Positions 5,844 to 13,476 of a stretch of DNA of 20,519 bases are shown in pieces. Source of the stretch: a virus. The number at the start of each line of letters is the position of its first letter. Position 1 is the first letter of the stretch. The notes beneath the pieces were generated by a model. It saw only the letters and a program-made list of their open reading frames with translations. It did not search any database and had not been told where the DNA came from. A program made the position numbers and the translations under genes. The DNA lies in IMG/VR virus record IMGVR_UViG_3300025133_008824, positions 1 through 20,519 of that record. One strand, 5' to 3'.

Positions 5844-6989
5844 TTATTTAGAAAGCTCTACTCTATCGACGCCGGCGCCTTTGGCAATGCGATCAAGATC
5901 TGGCTCACCTTCTTCTTCCCATTGACTTCGAGAAATGCTCAGGATTCTGTCTCCCGATCCGTCCCTGGCGTCGTGCTCGATTCCTCCTGCGAATACCTTG
6001 GGATCGATTCCTGGAAGAGTAGGCATGCTAGATGGATCGTCATCATACTTAACAGGGTCGCCCGGCGTGGCAGCTGAAGCTCCTACGCCTCTCTCATCTT
6101 CGCTATCAGCGGAAGCAACCATTGTATCAGAGCCAGAAATGCTCAGTGCAACCATAACAGGCTGGGAGATTTTACGCATCAAGCGATGTGTAAGCTGATC
6201 TTTGTTTGCTACCTTAGAAAGATCTCGAACGTTTGTTGCGAACGCAGGATCAGACTTCATCTTATCGACCATAGCAGATTTTACAGATTTCTCATCTACA
6301 TTCTCACCGCCGGCTTTGATCCTTTTAACTAAATTCTTAAGGACACGATTTAAAGGATTTTCACCGGGGGCAGCAGGCTTTTGTCTTTTAGAAGTTCCGC
6401 CCATGCGTAAAACTTTTCCACCAAGATCGCTGTAGTCCACCCATGATTGGAGCCACTGTTTTGTAGCATTTACCGTACCCAAGCTAGCTGTCGGAGAAGG
6501 ATCTGTGACAGTACCTAGGTTCGCATCCATGCCGGCGGCAATGGCGGATTTGGCGGCGGCCGTGAAAGCTGCGTTTGTTTTGGGCCCCCAAACACCGTCG
6601 GGTTTAAGATTACTCTGCTTCTGGAATCTTTCAAGTGCCTTTTTTGTCTTAGGCCCAAACTTGCCGTCGATGTCGCTGAAGCTATTAGGATCAAGGTATC
6701 CCAGGAGGGCGAGACCCCACTGCATTTTCTTAGTAGGAGACCAAAGAGTTGCGGGGTCGAATACATCACCCATGGAGTCCCCCTTCTTAATGTAGTCAAC
6801 TAAGCCTTCACTCAGTATTTCCTTCGCGAGCTCTGCGATCATCCCGCGGAGATCAGACTCGTTCATCGTAGAAGACTGCGTTTCCTCAACTGTAGCTTCC
6901 TGTACTTGCTCAGTTTCAACAGTTTGTTGTGGTTCAGCGGACTCATTGAGAATCCCAGCTAGTTTGTTCCATCGATCAAATGTAGACAT
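5844..6989 (-). CDS. Peptidoglycan-binding-domain protein, probable virion-associated
   Basis: A 381-residue protein without a signal peptide. The N-terminus (MSTFDRWNKLAGILNE) and the helical segment SDLRGMIAELAKEIL resemble N-termini I associate with structural proteins of large marine myophages; this is recalled, not searched. Residues about 85-145 form a PG_binding_1 domain (LLGY, DGKFGPKTKKALERFQ, PDGVWGPKTNAAF). The remaining 230 residues are Ala/Lys-rich then acidic, with no catalytic motif, so it is probably a wall-anchoring or structural component rather than a hydrolase. The 484-residue protein at 10274 carries a related binding module. AAGGAG lies upstream of the ATG, with a weak TATAGA box about 20 bases away. 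Confidence 0.8.
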   Translation of the reverse strand: MSTFDRWNKLAGILNESAEPQQTVETEQVQEATVEETQSSTMNESDLRGMIAELAKEILSEGLVDYIKKGDSMGDVFDPATLWSPTKKMQWGLALLGYLDPNSFSDIDGKFGPKTKKALERFQKQSNLKPDGVWGPKTNAAFTAAAKSAIAAGMDANLGTVTDPSPTASLGTVNATKQWLQSWVDYSDLGGKVLRMGGTSKRQKPAAPGENPLNRVLKNLVKRIKAGGENVDEKSVKSAMVDKMKSDPAFATNVRDLSKVANKDQLTHRLMRKISQPVMVALSISGSDTMVASADSEDERGVGASAATPGDPVKYDDDPSSMPTLPGIDPKVFAGGIEHDARDGSGDRILSISRSQWEEEGEPDLDRIAKGAGVDRVELSK

Positions 6990-7030
6990 AGTTGCACTCC
7001 TTATGCTGTCTATAAGTATTTCTTAACTCA

Positions 7031-9280
7031 TTAATTATCAAGGGTGAATACTTGAACTTCTTGGGTCCAGGCACGGCGATTATATGCCGACGATTCATTA
7101 AGATCCCATTGCCCAAAGTTAAACCCAGGTATTAGAGCGGTAACCATTCTGTAAAAGAATGCTCCTGCTTGTGGTTTTTGAACTGCCGACCCGAGATCAT
7201 CTTCGGGAAAATACGGTAGTTTAAATTTAGTTATATGCCCTGGTACGAAAACGTACCACTGATTTCCTGTAGTTGCTTCAGAGATAACAAAGGAATATAG
7301 AGAGGGCTGCGGGCTGACTGGCATTATTCTCCATTGGAACATTCTATTTCTAAGGTACCCACCGTCCTCTGGTATGTTAATGCCTGGGAACTGCATCATA
7401 TCACCTAACACCACTCCGTCATGAATACTATCTTGACCGGACCTTATGATCGCGCTGTAGGGTTCATTATAAACGTAAGACCCATGACAAGAATACCCTC
7501 TGCTACCTGACAAGCAGGATTGTCCTGGTTGACAGTCTGTGTGCATTCGACATGGTGTTAAATTATCTGCATTAGGATCCCACGCCCTAGTATAAGTTCC
7601 CGCGTAAAAAGTAAGCATTTGGCCTGGCACTGAGGGTAGGCTCTCAACCATCACGTGAGCTCGAGAATCAGTCTTGGTACTCAAGTGATAAACACCTTCG
7701 CCGCCGAAATCCAAGAAAGATACAACCTTAGAGTGCGTAGGGCCGGCACGACCATCAACATAAAATGGTGCGTCTGGCAATGTTATTACTGTTGAGTTTT
7801 CTAGATCATATTCCAGATTAATAATGATATCACTAACAGTCTCACCGTAAACTGCACTGACTCCTCTTCGGATTCCCATTTGACGCACTGACGTCACTTC
7901 CTGTGTTCTTACATTTAGAACACCTGTGAACGCAACAAGTGCATACCTTCCAGGGACAGTAATAAAATCAAATGTAGAATTGTCTTCAAAAATGGTGTCG
8001 TTGCCATAGACCACAATGCAGTTTCCGCTTGAGAACCAAGTACAGGGTCGGCCGCCTTGCGGAACTGGTTGTTCCCACACAGTGGCCTTTGGCGTCTTTC
8101 GACTAAATATATTGCGCTGTGTAAGATCAATGAAACCAAAGGCTCTCTCATTTGGACCCAATGTGTAAGGGTCAAAGAGTGCTTTTGAGAATCCAGTTAC
8201 AATACCTCGGATTCTTGGAAAGACAACAGGTGGCTGTTCTGGTGGCGCGCCTGAAGACGGTGGTGATGGAAAACTGCATGACAGGTAAACTGTGAGATCC
8301 TCAGACGGCATCTCAATATAAGTCTCAGTGCTGCAATGCTGTGCTGCGACTGTGACTGCCTGGGCCCCGTAAACATTTGGCCCACTCAGAGTTGCCAAAC
8401 CGCTTTGATCTGTTGTCTTCACATGTTCTGGATGATCGTCTGTTCCTAGCCAGACTAAAGAATTAGGAAGCGGAACTCGCTCCCCTTGAATTATAGTTAA
8501 AACTTTAACATTTACTGCCCCGTCAATTTGTCCGCCGTGAACGCCGCCTGTGATGAATGCTGGATCGTAGTACTCAAACCCTCCATCTATTACAAACGAC
8601 GGAGACCCGACAGGATTGACAGTGACGTCCACAAAACCTCGAGAACCTTGCGGAGTATACACATTTAAAGTATTTTCGTCAGGTGCTGATTCGATAACTG
8701 CATCCATAAATCCAAATTTAACAACAGAGCTCTCATCTCCGATTCCTTCTCTGACGATGGTGACGTAAGTTCCGCCAGCGATGGAACCCCTAGAAGGGTG
8801 CACCTGTGGGCCGGTGCCGTCGATATAAGAAAACTCTGACGTAGTTACAGTGCCGAGACTATTTTGAACTCTAATCTCAACTGGTCCTGCTTGACCGGGC
8901 GGAAGGCGGAATGTAATAATTCTATTGTTAGTAACAAAGATATCAGACGCGGGTGCTCCTGCAACAGTTACTGATGAATCTGGTGCAAATCCGCTTCCTC
9001 TTAGACGCACACGAATTCCACCCAGTATCGGTCCGGTCGGAGGTGTGACTGATTCTATTACTACAGCTGACCCTGCATCATAGGCAGGAGGTCGAATAGC
9101 GGGCCCCGTATCCCTGGCTGGCGGGGCAGTAGTTCTTCCCGCATCATGAGCAAGATTTATTACTGGGCCAGAATCTGGCAGATAGGACTCTTCCTGGTCT
9201 ATACAACCAACCGTAGTCAATAATACAAGACTAAAAGTCTTTAAAAAAAGCTTCTTCGAACTCGATGGCTTTGTTCTCAT
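7031..9280 (-). CDS. Large IPT/TIG-domain lipoprotein
   Basis: A 749-residue lipoprotein. The signal peptide ends in a lipobox (LLTTVGC, lipidated C26). An Ala/Pro/Asp-rich linker (residues 30-72) follows, then two IPT/TIG immunoglobulin-like domains at about 74-152 (IESVTPPTGPILGG) and 156-238 (VHPSRGSIAGGTYV). A carboxypeptidase-regulatory-like beta domain spans about 255-330 (NSLVWLGTDD ... TTDQSGLATLSG). The rest is strand-rich, with a Cys cluster (CRMHTDCQPGQSC) of a type common in myxobacterial surface proteins. I prefer the ATG at 9280, with AAGG six bases upstream, over a TTG at 9283. It should sit on the outer membrane. No enzymatic motif is seen; binding or adhesion is likely. It may be host-derived cargo. 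Confidence 0.85.
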   Translation of the reverse strand: MRTKPSSSKKLFLKTFSLVLLTTVGCIDQEESYLPDSGPVINLAHDAGRTTAPPARDTGPAIRPPAYDAGSAVVIESVTPPTGPILGGIRVRLRGSGFAPDSSVTVAGAPASDIFVTNNRIITFRLPPGQAGPVEIRVQNSLGTVTTSEFSYIDGTGPQVHPSRGSIAGGTYVTIVREGIGDESSVVKFGFMDAVIESAPDENTLNVYTPQGSRGFVDVTVNPVGSPSFVIDGGFEYYDPAFITGGVHGGQIDGAVNVKVLTIIQGERVPLPNSLVWLGTDDHPEHVKTTDQSGLATLSGPNVYGAQAVTVAAQHCSTETYIEMPSEDLTVYLSCSFPSPPSSGAPPEQPPVVFPRIRGIVTGFSKALFDPYTLGPNERAFGFIDLTQRNIFSRKTPKATVWEQPVPQGGRPCTWFSSGNCIVVYGNDTIFEDNSTFDFITVPGRYALVAFTGVLNVRTQEVTSVRQMGIRRGVSAVYGETVSDIIINLEYDLENSTVITLPDAPFYVDGRAGPTHSKVVSFLDFGGEGVYHLSTKTDSRAHVMVESLPSVPGQMLTFYAGTYTRAWDPNADNLTPCRMHTDCQPGQSCLSGSRGYSCHGSYVYNEPYSAIIRSGQDSIHDGVVLGDMMQFPGINIPEDGGYLRNRMFQWRIMPVSPQPSLYSFVISEATTGNQWYVFVPGHITKFKLPYFPEDDLGSAVQKPQAGAFFYRMVTALIPGFNFGQWDLNESSAYNRRAWTQEVQVFTLDN

Positions 9281-9407
9281 CAAGAACCTTCCTAACCATG
9301 GGTTTAATAATCTGCGGTAAAAGAACGCGCAGTTGTGATTCTACTTCCATTCGAATCATGTGTTCAACCTCGTCTTTAAAAATCTTACTAACCCTAGGAG
9401 TATACAT
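9231..9407 (-). CDS. Small helical protein (possible)
   Basis: A 58-residue frame starting MYTPRVSKIFKDEVEHMIRM. Most of it is predicted amphipathic helix (VRKVLDENKAIEFEEAFF), with mixed charge, so the frame looks like real protein. It overlaps the lipoprotein start by 50 bases, more than most neighbours, and no Shine-Dalgarno sequence is seen, so expression is uncertain. A TTG at 9416 is an alternative start. Function unknown. Confidence 0.4.
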   Translation of the reverse strand: MYTPRVSKIFKDEVEHMIRMEVESQLRVLLPQIIKPMVRKVLDENKAIEFEEAFFKDF

Positions 9408-9474
9408 GAGAAACAAACATAAACGTCAAAACAACAGTGATGACATATAGAATAATATCATTTTTTAAGAACAT
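9394..9474 (-). CDS. Possible 26-residue membrane peptide
   Basis: A tiny frame starting MFLKNDIILYVITVVLTFMF, nearly all of it one membrane-spanning helix. It overlaps the start of the next small gene (ATG inside its last codons), consistent with coupling. There is no good ribosome site and the local DNA is AT-rich, which can produce such frames by chance. Confidence 0.25.
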   Translation of the reverse strand: MFLKNDIILYVITVVLTFMFVSHVYS

Positions 9475-9510
9475 GATTTAATCTACAGAGAGTGAAATAA
9501 AAAATAAAAA

Positions 9511-9816
9511 TTATCGCTTATTTGTTTTTTTGCCTGCAGGGTGGCTCAGCTTGACTTGCTTAGAATGTGCCAAATATAAAATAACAGCATTGCCGACGAA
9601 ATAAGATGTAACAACTGCACCTAAAACAGCATCACCAACGACAAGAAGTGTGTAAAGAACTGATGCAAAGGCACTCATCGTGAAGACACAGTAAGCAGGA
9701 ACTGAGATTGCGTCAGCTGTCTCTGATGCGGCTACAGCCTTAACTTGATGTATAAAAAGCAGGATCGCCAATGCCTGTGAGAAGATGTAAAAACACGTAA
9801 GCAGAGTGTCGATCAA
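9511..9816 (-). CDS. SemiSWEET/PQ-loop-like three-helix membrane protein
   Basis: A 101-residue protein with three hydrophobic segments at about 3-23, 40-60 and 66-84. The stretch FIHQVKAV, then ETADAISVPAYCVF, then SVLYTLLVVGDAVLGAVV follows the SemiSWEET/PQ-loop pattern (normally PQ, then Ser/Thr-Ala-Asp-Gly-Ile-Ser, then Tyr-Gly and an Asp/Asn). The usual PQ is replaced by HQ. SemiSWEETs are small transporters, often of sugars, that work as dimers. A Lys-rich tail ends the protein. The TTG start at 9816 overlaps the upstream stop (TTGA). Transport substrate and activity cannot be told from sequence. Confidence 0.65.
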   Translation of the reverse strand: MIDTLLTCFYIFSQALAILLFIHQVKAVAASETADAISVPAYCVFTMSAFASVLYTLLVVGDAVLGAVVTSYFVGNAVILYLAHSKQVKLSHPAGKKTNKR

Positions 9817-10277
9817 TTAACTAACCCCGCCCGGACCTTGAATTCTATGCCAGGAACTTTGGTCGTGAGATATCCCACAGATTTTTCTACGTCACCTTTT
9901 ACGATATGGGGCGCTTCAACTGGAATGCCGTCACCGGTGATAGCTCGACCGTAGATCACGAGATCGCCCTTGTCAACCATATACCTGTCAACGTGGAAAT
10001 CAACTCGATCAGTCTTATAACCCGGTTCGAACAATTCGTCGTAAATCGCTTGGCCGTTCCAGTTAGAAACGATCAAAATCTTCACGGGTATCTCAGGATA
10101 CCTTGCCACAGATCCCACGCGGACTTGTGGGATATTTGTGTTAGCATTCTTATAATCTACCCCAAGCTTGAACATTCGACCGAATCCGCCCAGCGTATGT
10201 GCAAAGCGACGGGATCCGTAAACAGAAAGCGTCTCACGGATCAGTTTTCGAAGTTTTTTCTCTTGGTCAGTGTTCAT
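9813..10277 (-). CDS. Hypothetical protein, possibly virion-associated
   Basis: A 154-residue protein that I do not recognise. It opens with a short charged helix (MNTDQEKKLRKLIRETLSVY); an RxLIRE-type helix is a feature I associate with structural and virion proteins of large myophages, a weak clue. The rest is probably beta-rich (VKILIVSNWNGQAIYDELF, DKGDLVIYGRAI). It has no signal peptide or catalytic motif. It overlaps the multidomain wall hydrolase upstream by ATGA and the SemiSWEET-like gene downstream by TTGA, so all three are translationally linked. The GDLV inside it appears coincidental because it is mid-protein. Confidence 0.65.
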   Translation of the reverse strand: MNTDQEKKLRKLIRETLSVYGSRRFAHTLGGFGRMFKLGVDYKNANTNIPQVRVGSVARYPEIPVKILIVSNWNGQAIYDELFEPGYKTDRVDFHVDRYMVDKGDLVIYGRAITGDGIPVEAPHIVKGDVEKSVGYLTTKVPGIEFKVRAGLVN

Positions 10278-11728
10278 ACTGTTGCTGTGTTAGAATAAGC
10301 GCTATTATAAGCATTGATGTTTTTTGTAACGTGGGCAATATAATCTGGATTTTTTTCACCGTAATATTTTCCTACCCAGCCCGCTGTGTTACCAGATTTC
10401 ATTAATTTAGCTGCGGTAGGATTCATAGAAACCCATCGTTTAAACGCTGTTTTAGAGTGTTCTGCAGGGTTTGAATTCCAAGATTGTAGAAACTTATCTG
10501 CATCACCGTTGTAGTCTATTAAAGAGAAAGCTCCGAGGACTTGATAGAGGCCCCACGCTCCGCCGACGATTGCTGCAACAGGGTCAACTTTATAAGCTTG
10601 ATTGAATTTTGCTTTGGCGGCGCCGCCGAGATAAGATTTTCCTGACGGTAACTTTTGTTTTGCGGTTTTCGTAAGCTTATGCCCAGCCATCGCGCTCCAC
10701 TGCGGGTCTCGAGAGATGTGTGCATTCCAGGCGAAGGCTTTGGGGTTGCCGGCTGACTCCCTTTTCTCAATTGCATAGATCACTGCAGCTGGAATACCTG
10801 TTTCCTTTGAAAGTTCTTGCGCTCGGGCGGCAGCTGTTTGACTTACATCTTCACCAGCAACCAGATCACCAGCTGCAGTATCGATATCCTTGACTTTAAT
10901 AAGTGCTTTTTCAATATTCTTTGGAATGTCGGCGGTTACGGTTGCTTTTAACTCTGCATCCTTCGCCAGGAACTTATCCCACGTTTCCTTTGTCGTTGTT
11001 CCAGTGACGGTCAAGCTATTATCTTTTTGAAACTTCTTAATAGCATCCTCAGTCTTTTGATCGAACTTACCATCAACATCGACTTTATACCCGAGCGATT
11101 TCAGCCCTTGCTCAAGAACTTTGATAACGCTTAAATAGATCGCTGTTTGTCCAGCAGGGGTTTTAGCATACACATCTCTTTTTGATTTTATCTCAGCTTT
11201 TGCGCCGGCTGTGAGTGCTTCTTGGACTGATTGTTGTATTGTTGACTTTATTTCTGCCAGAGTGGGCATGCCCTCAAGATCTTCAAGGCGATAGTGCACG
11301 TCTTCCAAGATCAGATTCTGGAATTGCTTTCTAATTTCGTATACATCGTCTTCTTCTCTGTCCAGGGCAAATCCTTTGATCAAAGATCCTGCCCGGGCAT
11401 TAGCATCATCTTCCAAGTATCCTCCAACATGCTGCATAGGGTGCTCGTCAAACTCCCCTTTGACATCTTGTTTAGCGTGAACTAATTCGTGTGCGATTGA
11501 TCTCAGCACATCAGGGACGGCTCGATCTTTGGCGTAAATCTTGATAATCTTATTGTTTGGATCGTAATAAGCCGTGGTCTGGATTCCGTGGGATTCTCGA
11601 TCATCAACAATGTAGATATCGTAGTCATCCCCGATCTCCAGGGACTTACAGCAGTGATCAACAAAGATCTGAATTAGATCTTGTTTCGGTTCTATGCGCG
11701 GCAGTTCGCCCTCGAGATACAAGCCCAT
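10274..11728 (-). CDS. Three-module wall hydrolase: HExxH metallopeptidase, PG-binding domain, muramidase-like domain
   Basis: A 484-residue protein without a signal peptide. Residues 1-145 hold a zinc metallopeptidase-like domain: AHELVH (80-84) with YLEDDANARAG about 20 residues later supplying a candidate third-ligand Glu (E106). Residues about 195-255 are a PG_binding_1 module (LKSLGY, DGKFDQKTEDAIKKFQ). Residues about 295-480 look like a phage N-acetylmuramidase (DUF3380-like, lysozyme-fold) domain: IEKRESAGNP with candidate catalytic E324, GGAWGLYQVLGAF, and a C-terminal AYNSAY. Wall binding and glycan cleavage are likely. The peptidase could process protein or wall peptide, or be only structural. 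AGGAG lies nine bases before the ATG, with a TATAAT box 22 bases upstream. It fits a virion-associated lysin or endolysin. Confidence 0.82.
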   Translation of the reverse strand: MGLYLEGELPRIEPKQDLIQIFVDHCCKSLEIGDDYDIYIVDDRESHGIQTTAYYDPNNKIIKIYAKDRAVPDVLRSIAHELVHAKQDVKGEFDEHPMQHVGGYLEDDANARAGSLIKGFALDREEDDVYEIRKQFQNLILEDVHYRLEDLEGMPTLAEIKSTIQQSVQEALTAGAKAEIKSKRDVYAKTPAGQTAIYLSVIKVLEQGLKSLGYKVDVDGKFDQKTEDAIKKFQKDNSLTVTGTTTKETWDKFLAKDAELKATVTADIPKNIEKALIKVKDIDTAAGDLVAGEDVSQTAAARAQELSKETGIPAAVIYAIEKRESAGNPKAFAWNAHISRDPQWSAMAGHKLTKTAKQKLPSGKSYLGGAAKAKFNQAYKVDPVAAIVGGAWGLYQVLGAFSLIDYNGDADKFLQSWNSNPAEHSKTAFKRWVSMNPTAAKLMKSGNTAGWVGKYYGEKNPDYIAHVTKNINAYNSAYSNTATV

Positions 11729-11750
11729 TACAAAACACTCCTAGGCATAC

Positions 11751-11756
11751 ATTATA
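11751..11756 (-). promoter_or_regulatory. Candidate promoter -10 box (TATAAT) for the multidomain wall hydrolase
   Basis: The minus-strand context is GCATAAATATAATGTATGCC, 22 bases before the ATG at 11728. It overlaps a TAAATATA stretch similar to the T4-type late promoter box TATAAATA, so the exact element is uncertain. Confidence 0.4.
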
Positions 11757-11778
11757 TTTATGCACCCAGAAGAAGTTA

Positions 11779-12096
11779 TTACTCTTCGACGTGAACTAAG
11801 ATGGTTCCTTTTTCGAAGCCGCCTCGATCGCTACGCTTTGTACACTTAGCTTCGATCACGTCCTCGATCTTGAGCTCGAGCTTCTTTCGAAGAGAATCAA
11901 CGACCTCCATTAGGTCAGCCATCTCCTCTGGGCACGGATTCTCAAAGAGCTCTTCCATCTCCTCCTGGATCTTAAGTCTATAGTACTCTTCGATCTCAGC
12001 AGATTTCATTGTCCGAGTCTTGCACTGACTTCCTGACTCCTTGATAATAGCTGGAATCTTATCACGAACTAGTTTGTTGTACTTCTTTTTTATCAT
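11779..12096 (-). CDS. MazG/PRA-PH-like nucleotide pyrophosphohydrolase
   Basis: A 105-residue protein of the all-alpha NTP pyrophosphatase superfamily. It opens with YNKLVRDKIPAIIKESG, the signature of a phosphoribosyl-ATP pyrophosphohydrolase-like subfamily. Metal-binding acids follow: KIQEEMEEL (EExxE, E45/E46/E49) and CPEEMADLMEVVD (E58, D61). The C-terminal RGGFEKGTILVHVEE is also typical. It should hydrolyse a nucleoside triphosphate to monophosphate and pyrophosphate. Phage members are thought to clean nucleotide pools or lower host alarmones; the substrate here is unknown. The length fits a single-domain member. It overlaps the upstream GDMV gene by 35 bases, with a weak ribosome site. 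Confidence 0.85.
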   Translation of the reverse strand: MIKKKYNKLVRDKIPAIIKESGSQCKTRTMKSAEIEEYYRLKIQEEMEELFENPCPEEMADLMEVVDSLRKKLELKIEDVIEAKCTKRSDRGGFEKGTILVHVEE

Positions 12097-12277
12097 CTAC
12101 TGGGTGCACCATCTGGGGTTCAATATAATAGATCTCACCATCTGATAAGATCTTGCATAACATATCTTCGAACGGGCTTTGTCTTTCTTTTGGCTCTTCT
12201 AAAAGCACGCCAAAAAAACGATAAGACTCAGGGAGCTCCTCGTCTTCTATCCAGACCATATCACCCGTTTTTAGCAT
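12062..12277 (-). CDS. Small GDMV-motif SH3-like protein
   Basis: A 71-residue acidic protein beginning MLKTGDMVWIEDEE, then YRFFGVLLEEPKE, then MLCKILSDGEIYYIEP. The motif order matches the GDLV group, with Met for Leu. It is much more acidic than the others, so if the fold is shared the ligand probably is not. The ATG overlaps the stop of the upstream gene (TAATG). Function unknown. Confidence 0.65.
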   Translation of the reverse strand: MLKTGDMVWIEDEELPESYRFFGVLLEEPKERQSPFEDMLCKILSDGEIYYIEPQMVHPVDDKKEVQQTSS

Positions 12278-12504
12278 TACGCTTCAAGTATATCGAGCAT
12301 TTGCTCAATCGTATTCGTAGAATCCACATTCTTTAGACGGATCTTATAGATGCTAAGGGCTGCCTTGAACGCTTTGGTGTCAAGACGAGCCTTAAACTCT
12401 TCCATCAATTCTTTTTTATCTTCTCGGAGAGTATCCATCTCCGACTCAATTGTAGTTAAGCGAGTCATAAACTCTTTTACTGCGCCTTCAAACTCATTGG
12501 ACAT
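12277..12504 (-). CDS. Helical protein, tentatively GapR/DUF2312-like
   Basis: A 75-residue all-helical protein starting MSNEFEGAVKEFMTRLTTIE. I chose the ATG at 12504 because AAGGA lies six bases upstream; an in-frame ATG at 12531 has no such site. A first long helix (TIESEMDTLREDKKELMEEF) is followed by DTKAFKAALSIYKIRLKN and a terminal helix. This order, a coiled helix and then a Lys/Arg-bearing helix, resembles the GapR (DUF2312) DNA-binding family, which coats overtwisted DNA. The match is by eye and weak; a generic coiled-coil protein is the alternative. Both ends overlap neighbouring genes. Confidence 0.6.
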   Translation of the reverse strand: MSNEFEGAVKEFMTRLTTIESEMDTLREDKKELMEEFKARLDTKAFKAALSIYKIRLKNVDSTNTIEQMLDILEA

Positions 12505-12730
12505 TTTTATTCCTTTCATGAATAAGTTCAATTTTATCTGGTGTGGTGATTACTTTTTCACCGTCTACTAGTACATCAACCCAAAGGAGACTTTCAAAAT
12601 CAATATCTTGAGAGACTTCCAAGAGAATCCCTGTCTTCCAGTAATGATCAAGCTCCATCGTTGAAGGATCTCGACTAGTCATCAAAACTTCTACTAAATC
12701 CCCTGATCGGGGTTGCTTTCTTGAGGTCAT
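12494..12730 (-). CDS. Small GDLV-motif SH3-like protein
   Basis: A 78-residue protein: KQPRSGDLVEVLMTSRD, then YWKTGILLEVSQD, then LLWVDVLVDGEKVITTPDKI. It has the complete group layout with an extra loop between the first two strands. Its ATG at 12730 has no strong Shine-Dalgarno sequence and lies two bases from the stop of the upstream gene, so coupling is likely. The 3' end overlaps the helical gene by 11 bases. Function unknown. Confidence 0.68.
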   Translation of the reverse strand: MTSRKQPRSGDLVEVLMTSRDPSTMELDHYWKTGILLEVSQDIDFESLLWVDVLVDGEKVITTPDKIELIHERNKNVQ

Positions 12731-12732
12731 TT

Positions 12733-13098
12733 CTATTTACTCAATTTTTCTCGAAGCTTCTTCATCTCTTTCTCTTTCGCCTTGTCCAGACGATCGATAT
12801 CAACATGAGTGTTAAACTTCTCCGGAGAGTCGAGGCTATCCAGGGCAAAAAGATCTCCGAGTTCAGCTGCTAGAAAACTATCTTCGTTCTTGTCAGAAAT
12901 ATAGAGCATAGCGCGGTGGGCGGCATGCATCCAGAAGGCGTCTTCTAACTCTTCCTTATTAGCCATCTCTCGGAACTTACCAACCTCTTCTGAGATGGTT
13001 GCTGTTATCTTATCGCAGGATTTGCGCAACTGACGCTTGAGACGATTGGTCTTAACCTTATCTTCTTTACCTGCTGCTTTAACTACTCTAAACCCCAT
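12733..13098 (-). CDS. Hypothetical helical protein
   Basis: A 121-residue charged, mostly helical protein starting MGFRVVKAAGKEDKVKTNRL. The middle (EELEDAFWMHAAHRAMLYIS) is a well-packed amphipathic helix and the C-terminus is a Lys/Glu coiled-coil segment (KAKEKEMKKLREKLSK). No Cys, signal peptide, membrane segment or known motif. TGGAGG lies four bases before the ATG. Not recognised. Confidence 0.65.
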   Translation of the reverse strand: MGFRVVKAAGKEDKVKTNRLKRQLRKSCDKITATISEEVGKFREMANKEELEDAFWMHAAHRAMLYISDKNEDSFLAAELGDLFALDSLDSPEKFNTHVDIDRLDKAKEKEMKKLREKLSK

Positions 13099-13115
13099 GA
13101 AACCTCCAGTATTTT

Positions 13116-13418
13116 CTACAGTGATGACTTTTCTTTATCAGGCGGATTGTGAGGTGTTCCGCCTTCTGTATCAACTTCCTTGAAGTTGCCGCCCTTCCTC
13201 TTGGGAATTCCACCCTTAACTCTGGCAGTTGCAATGTTGTTTGCTTCTTCAATCCGCTTGTTATTCACTGAGCATCCTGGGCATTTTTCTTTTTTATTTG
13301 GCTCTTTAGTTGTAGTCATCCCACAACCATTTAGGCACCTGTATCTTGTCACTGAAATTAGCTGTCCGCTTATTTCGATCTTATCTTTGAATTTTTTCCA
13401 CTTACTTGCGTTTCTCAT
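13116..13418 (-). CDS. Zinc-ribbon-like basic protein
   Basis: A 100-residue basic protein. Cysteines 28, 32, 46 and 49 (RCLNGC ... KCPGC) form a CxxxC-x13-CxxC pattern that should bind one zinc ion. The N-terminus (MRNASKWKKFKDKIEI) and the region after the zinc site are Lys/Arg-rich, and the last 30 residues are low-complexity Gly/Lys/Pro. Nucleic-acid or protein binding is plausible. TGTGGAGAAAA precedes the ATG. A ribosomal-type or transcription-factor-type zinc ribbon cannot be told apart by eye. Confidence 0.65.
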   Translation of the reverse strand: MRNASKWKKFKDKIEISGQLISVTRYRCLNGCGMTTTKEPNKKEKCPGCSVNNKRIEEANNIATARVKGGIPKRKGGNFKEVDTEGGTPHNPPDKEKSSL

Positions 13419-13476
13419 TTTTCTCCACAGAGTTTTGAGGTTAGTGAGATCTATATAACATGTTTTTGAAATTTGT

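Noticed and set aside
6505-6799. Frames on both strands overlapping the peptidoglycan-binding gene
   Set aside because: They are shadows of the PG-binding domain, whose motifs are unambiguous in the main frame.
9906-10298. Plus-strand frame of 130 residues
   Set aside because: Antisense to a minus-strand gene that is tightly coupled at both ends; no independent start signal.
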